From assembly GCA_021298935.1 (NCBI GenBank), contig JAJTHR010000267.1:1-7217 (forward strand): a stretch of 7,217 nt of DNA, read 5' to 3'. Made by a program: the position numbers and the translations under genes. The DNA comes from Parachlamydia sp. (GTDB lineage Bacteria > Chlamydiota > Chlamydiia > Chlamydiales > Parachlamydiaceae). Below are positions 5,064 to 7,217 of this stretch, piece by piece (the stretch's first letter is position 1; the number at the start of each line of letters is the position of its first letter). The notes beneath the pieces are model-generated. The model was not told the origin of the DNA, searched no databases, and was given only the letters and a program-made list of their open reading frames with translations.

Positions 5064-6378
5064 GACACCTTCTTAGGCGTTCTATTTGCGTGAGGTCCAA
5101 AAGGACTTTGTAATTACGGTGCCTGGAAATTTGCACCTTTCCAGGCTCTTTTCCAAGACGTGTCACAAACTTTCTTTGCGTCACGCACACTTCTCCCTCT
5201 TTTCTTTTCTTTACTTTACTATGGTAAAGAGCGAGTTGCAGGGCATCCTCAAGGGTGTCAGCCGGCGGCTTTTCTTGCCCCCCTATCCGGATGATCACAT
5301 GTGATCCGGGAGAGTCCCGGACATGAAGCCACCAATCATTGCCCTTTGCGATCCGGAAAGTCAGCTCGTCATTTCCGCGTGCATTTTTGCCTATCAGAAT
5401 AGATAAACCATCCCTGGATAAATAATTAAAATAGCTTTTTTTCTTTTCCTCTCTTCTTGATTCCTTTGTTTTTATAGTGGGGATTTGGCATTGAAGCTCC
5501 TCTACATTCATTGAGGTAAAGCTTTCAAGGCACTTTTCCAATTCCAGCAGTTTCTTTGCACCATTTTCCAGCTGCTTTTCAAGGGGCCCGATTCCATTTT
5601 TTAATTTTTTTGCCCTTTTGTAAGCCTTTGCAATCTGCTCGACGGGTTCTAAGAGAGGGTCAAGGATCAAAACAATTTCTTTTTCGGCCATCCAATCAAA
5701 GACTGTAATTTGCGATAGCCCTTTTTTAAGCGTGGAAAAACTGGCCTTCAGCAAGTCCGCCTCCTGCCTCTTCATTTCCCATTTCCGGCATTTCTCTAAA
5801 TTACTTTGCAGGATATTCATCAGGCTTAATTGTTTGCGAATTTTTTTGTGGCAGGCAGCGCTGAGCTTTTTTAGCAAGCGATCTCTTTCCAGTCTTGCAA
5901 AATACTCTTCCATTTGTTCAAGAGATAGGGATGAATCATCCATGCGTTTCAATGGAGGAGGTTGATAGATTTTTACTTTCGAAGGATAAAGAGAATAAGC
6001 AATTTGACCTGATGGTGTTAAAAAATAATAGTTGGGATGCCTCTCAAAAAATTCGCAAATCAGAGTGATTGTTTCTTCCTCTTTTTTGAATAGGAGACGC
6101 ATTATCCTGTCTTGATTGATTTGCTCGATTGTAGTGAGAAGGGCTCCTTCCAGCTTTTTTTTGTAGGGATGTACAAAAGCCTCCTTCGGGAGCGAAGACA
6201 CAGGATGAAAGCGTACAGGCTGCTCAAAGCAAAAAAGAAACGGAAGGGTAGGTCGATTGTTTGAAAAGCGTAGGGCAAAACGAGCCGCGCTGATCGAATG
6301 AAAACGGGTGACTATTGCGCCTTCTATTGGTGTTTTGAAGGCAGCTATTATTTGATGAAGGTGGTGTGATGTATACAT
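5047..6378 (-). CDS. NFACT-family (RqcH/Tae2-type) ribosome quality-control protein, compact form
   Basis: NFACT proteins bind the obstructed large ribosomal subunit and, in bacteria (RqcH), recruit alanyl-tRNA to add C-terminal alanine tails to stalled peptides. Older annotations call them fibronectin-binding proteins. Here the NFACT-N domain occupies about 1-140 with the conserved Asp-Arg pair at D90-R91. A long charged coiled-coil section follows (about 153-315), with the typical KKGLSQITVFDW and LDPLLEPVEQ segments at its hairpin turn. The NFACT-R (DUF814) domain is at about 318-430, with ISILIGKN-like, DWWLHVRDSPGSHVIIR (348-364), LALYHSK (382-388) and the EPGKV turn (411-415). At 443 residues it is well short of the roughly 570 usual for RqcH. 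The missing part is the helix-hairpin-helix region between NFACT-N and the coiled coil, since Q139-P142 runs almost directly into the first helix. The start ATG at 6378 fits the usual N-terminus. It converges with the response regulator gene and diverges from the rhomboid gene. Confidence 0.9.
   Translation of the reverse strand: MYTSHHLHQIIAAFKTPIEGAIVTRFHSISAARFALRFSNNRPTLPFLFCFEQPVRFHPVSSLPKEAFVHPYKKKLEGALLTTIEQINQDRIMRLLFKKEEETITLICEFFERHPNYYFLTPSGQIAYSLYPSKVKIYQPPPLKRMDDSSLSLEQMEEYFARLERDRLLKKLSAACHKKIRKQLSLMNILQSNLEKCRKWEMKRQEADLLKASFSTLKKGLSQITVFDWMAEKEIVLILDPLLEPVEQIAKAYKRAKKLKNGIGPLEKQLENGAKKLLELEKCLESFTSMNVEELQCQIPTIKTKESRREEKKKSYFNYLSRDGLSILIGKNARGNDELTFRIAKGNDWWLHVRDSPGSHVIIRIGGQEKPPADTLEDALQLALYHSKVKKRKEGEVCVTQRKFVTRLGKEPGKVQISRHRNYKVLLDLTQIERLRRCLIHHP
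5121..5152 (+). terminator. Intrinsic terminator of the response regulator, inside the opposite NFACT gene
   Basis: GCCTGGAAA (5121-5129) and TTTCCAGGC (5138-5146) form a perfect 9-bp stem with an 8-nt loop, followed by TCTTTT (5147-5152). It lies 58 nt after the response regulator stop and is oriented only for plus-strand transcripts, since the minus side has no T-run. A competing stem, GGTGC (5118-5122) with GCACC (5133-5137), shares two bases and the loop with it. The same DNA codes for the conserved EPGKV region of NFACT on the minus strand. Confidence 0.65.
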
Positions 6379-6379
6379 T

Positions 6380-6407
6380 TTGCTAAAAACATTTTTTTCA
6401 GTATAAA
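6380..6407 (+). promoter_or_regulatory. Candidate promoter of the rhomboid gene
   Basis: TTGCTA (6380-6385, 4 of 6) and TATAAA (6402-6407, 5 of 6) are separated by 16 nt. Transcription would begin near 6413, about 20 nt before the rhomboid ATG. It overlaps a promoter-like sequence for the divergent NFACT gene within the 55-bp gap. Confidence 0.45.
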
Positions 6408-6428
6408 TAATTTAAAAATGGAAGGAAA
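6400..6428 (-). promoter_or_regulatory. Weak candidate promoter of the NFACT gene
   Basis: On the minus strand TATACT (6405-6400, 5 of 6) follows TTTCCT (6428-6423, 3 of 6) after 17 nt. Its -10 box shares bases with the plus-strand -10 box of the rhomboid gene, and its -35 lies on the rhomboid ribosome-binding site. The two genes are therefore unlikely to be transcribed simultaneously from one DNA molecule. The poor -35 keeps confidence low. Confidence 0.3.
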
Positions 6429-6433
6429 TCATT

Positions 6434-7078
6434 ATGATGCCGCTTGGAGATGATAACTCATTACGAAAATCAACCCCCATCGTCACCTATATTCTGATTG
6501 CCTTGAATATCCTGTTTTTCCTGGCTGAATGGGCGGGAGGCGAAGAATTCATCAAACAGTGGGCCTTTATACCAAGGCGGTTCAGTGCAGATCCCTTAAG
6601 CGATCTGCCAACATTACTGACATCCATGTTTATGCATGCCGGCATCATGCACCTTGCTTCCAACATGCTTTATTTATGGATATTCGGTGACAACATTGAA
6701 GATCACTTAGGAAAGGGGAAATACTTACTGCTCTATCTCTTAAGCGGGTTAGCCGCAACATTTGCCCAATACATGGTTTCTCCAGGATCAAATCTGCCCA
6801 ATGTGGGGGCTTCCGGTGCAATTGCAGGGGTTTTAGGAGCCTATATTCTTTATTTTCCAGGACAAAAAATTAAAGTCCTGCTTGGACCGTCGATTGTGGC
6901 CATGCCATCCCTGGTCGTGATCGGGTTTTGGTTTTTTTTACAGCTGGTTAGCGGAGCGGGCACCCTTTTTTCTACGCAAGAGACAGGCGGCGTGGCCTAC
7001 ATGGCCCATGTAGGCGGGTTTGTTGCAGGCCTAGCGACGGCATTTTTGTTTCGCACCATGGATGGAAATAAAAAATAG
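6434..7078 (+). CDS. Rhomboid-family intramembrane serine protease
   Basis: This is an inner-membrane protease that cleaves transmembrane segments of substrate proteins within the bilayer. The 214-residue protein has the minimal six-helix bacterial core, with the first helix at about 15-33. The oxyanion helix carries H73 and N77 in HLASNMLYLW. The catalytic serine S127 lies in GASGAIAG (125-132). The catalytic histidine H192 lies in AHVGGFVAG (191-199), so the Ser-His dyad is intact. There is no extra N-terminal cytosolic domain as in GlpG and no TPR extension as in GluP. AAGGA at 6422-6426, 7 nt before the ATG at 6434, supports this start; a second ATG follows immediately at 6437. The residues after the last helix (about 206-214) are a short basic tail. 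The substrate is unknown and nothing in the neighbourhood identifies one. The NFACT gene diverges from it across 55 bp. Confidence 0.95.
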   Translation: MMPLGDDNSLRKSTPIVTYILIALNILFFLAEWAGGEEFIKQWAFIPRRFSADPLSDLPTLLTSMFMHAGIMHLASNMLYLWIFGDNIEDHLGKGKYLLLYLLSGLAATFAQYMVSPGSNLPNVGASGAIAGVLGAYILYFPGQKIKVLLGPSIVAMPSLVVIGFWFFLQLVSGAGTLFSTQETGGVAYMAHVGGFVAGLATAFLFRTMDGNKK

Positions 7079-7145
7079 TTATACCGTGCGCGGGTAGGTT
7101 CTTAAATTTTTGGCGGCGAGATTTTATGGCCCAGTACATTGCGGA

Positions 7146-7178
7146 GATCGCAGCAAACTTGGATAAGTTTGCAAGATC
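7146..7178. repeat. Hairpin downstream of the rhomboid gene
   Basis: GCAAACTT (7153-7160) and AAGTTTGC (7165-7172) are perfect 8-bp inverted repeats with a 4-nt loop. They are enclosed by a second GATC/GATC pairing (7146-7149 with 7175-7178) across a small internal loop. No T-run follows on either strand. It lies 70 nt after the rhomboid stop and 5 nt before a possible gene start at 7184, so it might be transcript-end or leader structure. Confidence 0.45.
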
Positions 7179-7183
7179 GAGCA

Positions 7184-7217
7184 ATGAGCTGGGACGTAAA
7201 AGATGCCGATGAAAAAT
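7184..7217 (+). CDS. Possible 5' end of an unidentified gene, cut by the right edge
   Basis: ATG at 7184 opens a frame reading MSWDVKDADEK that is still open at the window end. The composition looks protein-like, but no good ribosome-binding site is visible (only GAG at 7178-7180), and the hairpin at 7146-7178 abuts it. The frame is open upstream back to 7106, so the true start, if there is a gene, could lie elsewhere. Eleven codons are too few to name a family, and chance is a serious alternative. Confidence 0.22.
   Translation, partial: MSWDVKDADEK

Noticed and set aside
7082..7110. Terminator after the rhomboid gene (CCG/CGG stem, then ATTTTT)
   Set aside because: The stem is about 3 bp and the T-run lies too far downstream to support an intrinsic terminator.
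6972..7184. 70-codon minus-strand frame across the rhomboid 3' end
   Set aside because: It is a shadow of the rhomboid coding sequence, with no family features or ribosome-binding site.
7126..7212. 28-codon frame MAQYIAEIAANLDKFARSSN... after the rhomboid gene
   Set aside because: It is short, has no convincing ribosome-binding site and overlaps a hairpin; kept only as a note because the peptide looks mildly protein-like.

Overview
The window is ordinary-looking chromosomal DNA, about 40% G+C by eye, from what is most likely an environmental member of the Chlamydiae (Parachlamydia/Protochlamydia/Waddlia-like). This assignment is an inference. It rests on an EamA/DMT carrier that resembles the chlamydial S-adenosylmethionine/S-adenosylhomocysteine exchanger, a shortened NFACT (RqcH-type) protein, a chromosomal rhomboid protease, and unfamiliar membrane-anchored TPR and zinc-ribbon proteins of the kind common in that phylum. 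No rRNA, tRNA, CRISPR array, transposase, phage gene or recognisable defence system is present.

Left part (1-3212): a tightly packed minus-strand operon runs TPR membrane protein (3075-2047), zinc-ribbon membrane protein (2042-789), then rsmD (783-211), with gaps of only 4 and 5 nt. A good sigma70-like promoter (3184-3212) lies just upstream. Its roughly 100-nt leader would carry a strong 36-nt palindrome. Downstream of rsmD is a weak terminator, followed by a structured leader (29-87) and what looks like the start codon of another minus-strand gene that leaves the left edge.

Centre (3215-5152): a ten-helix DMT carrier on the minus strand and an OmpR/PhoB-type response regulator on the plus strand diverge from an AT-rich intergenic region of 232 nt. 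That region holds a 9-bp palindrome, a 9-bp tandem repeat and candidate promoters for both genes. The regulator has all the usual phosphorylation residues, and no histidine kinase is nearby.

Right part (5047-7217): the response regulator and the NFACT protein converge and overlap by 17 bp at their 3' ends. The apparent intrinsic terminator of the regulator lies inside the NFACT gene on the opposite strand. The NFACT gene and a complete rhomboid intramembrane protease diverge from a 55-bp gap containing overlapping promoter-like sequences. After the rhomboid gene there is about 140 nt with a hairpin and a possible new gene start at the right edge.

Taken together, the recognisable genes concern ribosome maturation (RsmD), ribosome-associated quality control (NFACT), possible import of the methyl donor (DMT carrier), membrane proteolysis (rhomboid) and signal response (regulator). 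The least understood parts are the TPR and zinc-ribbon membrane proteins, the compact NFACT architecture and the structured intergenic sequences.
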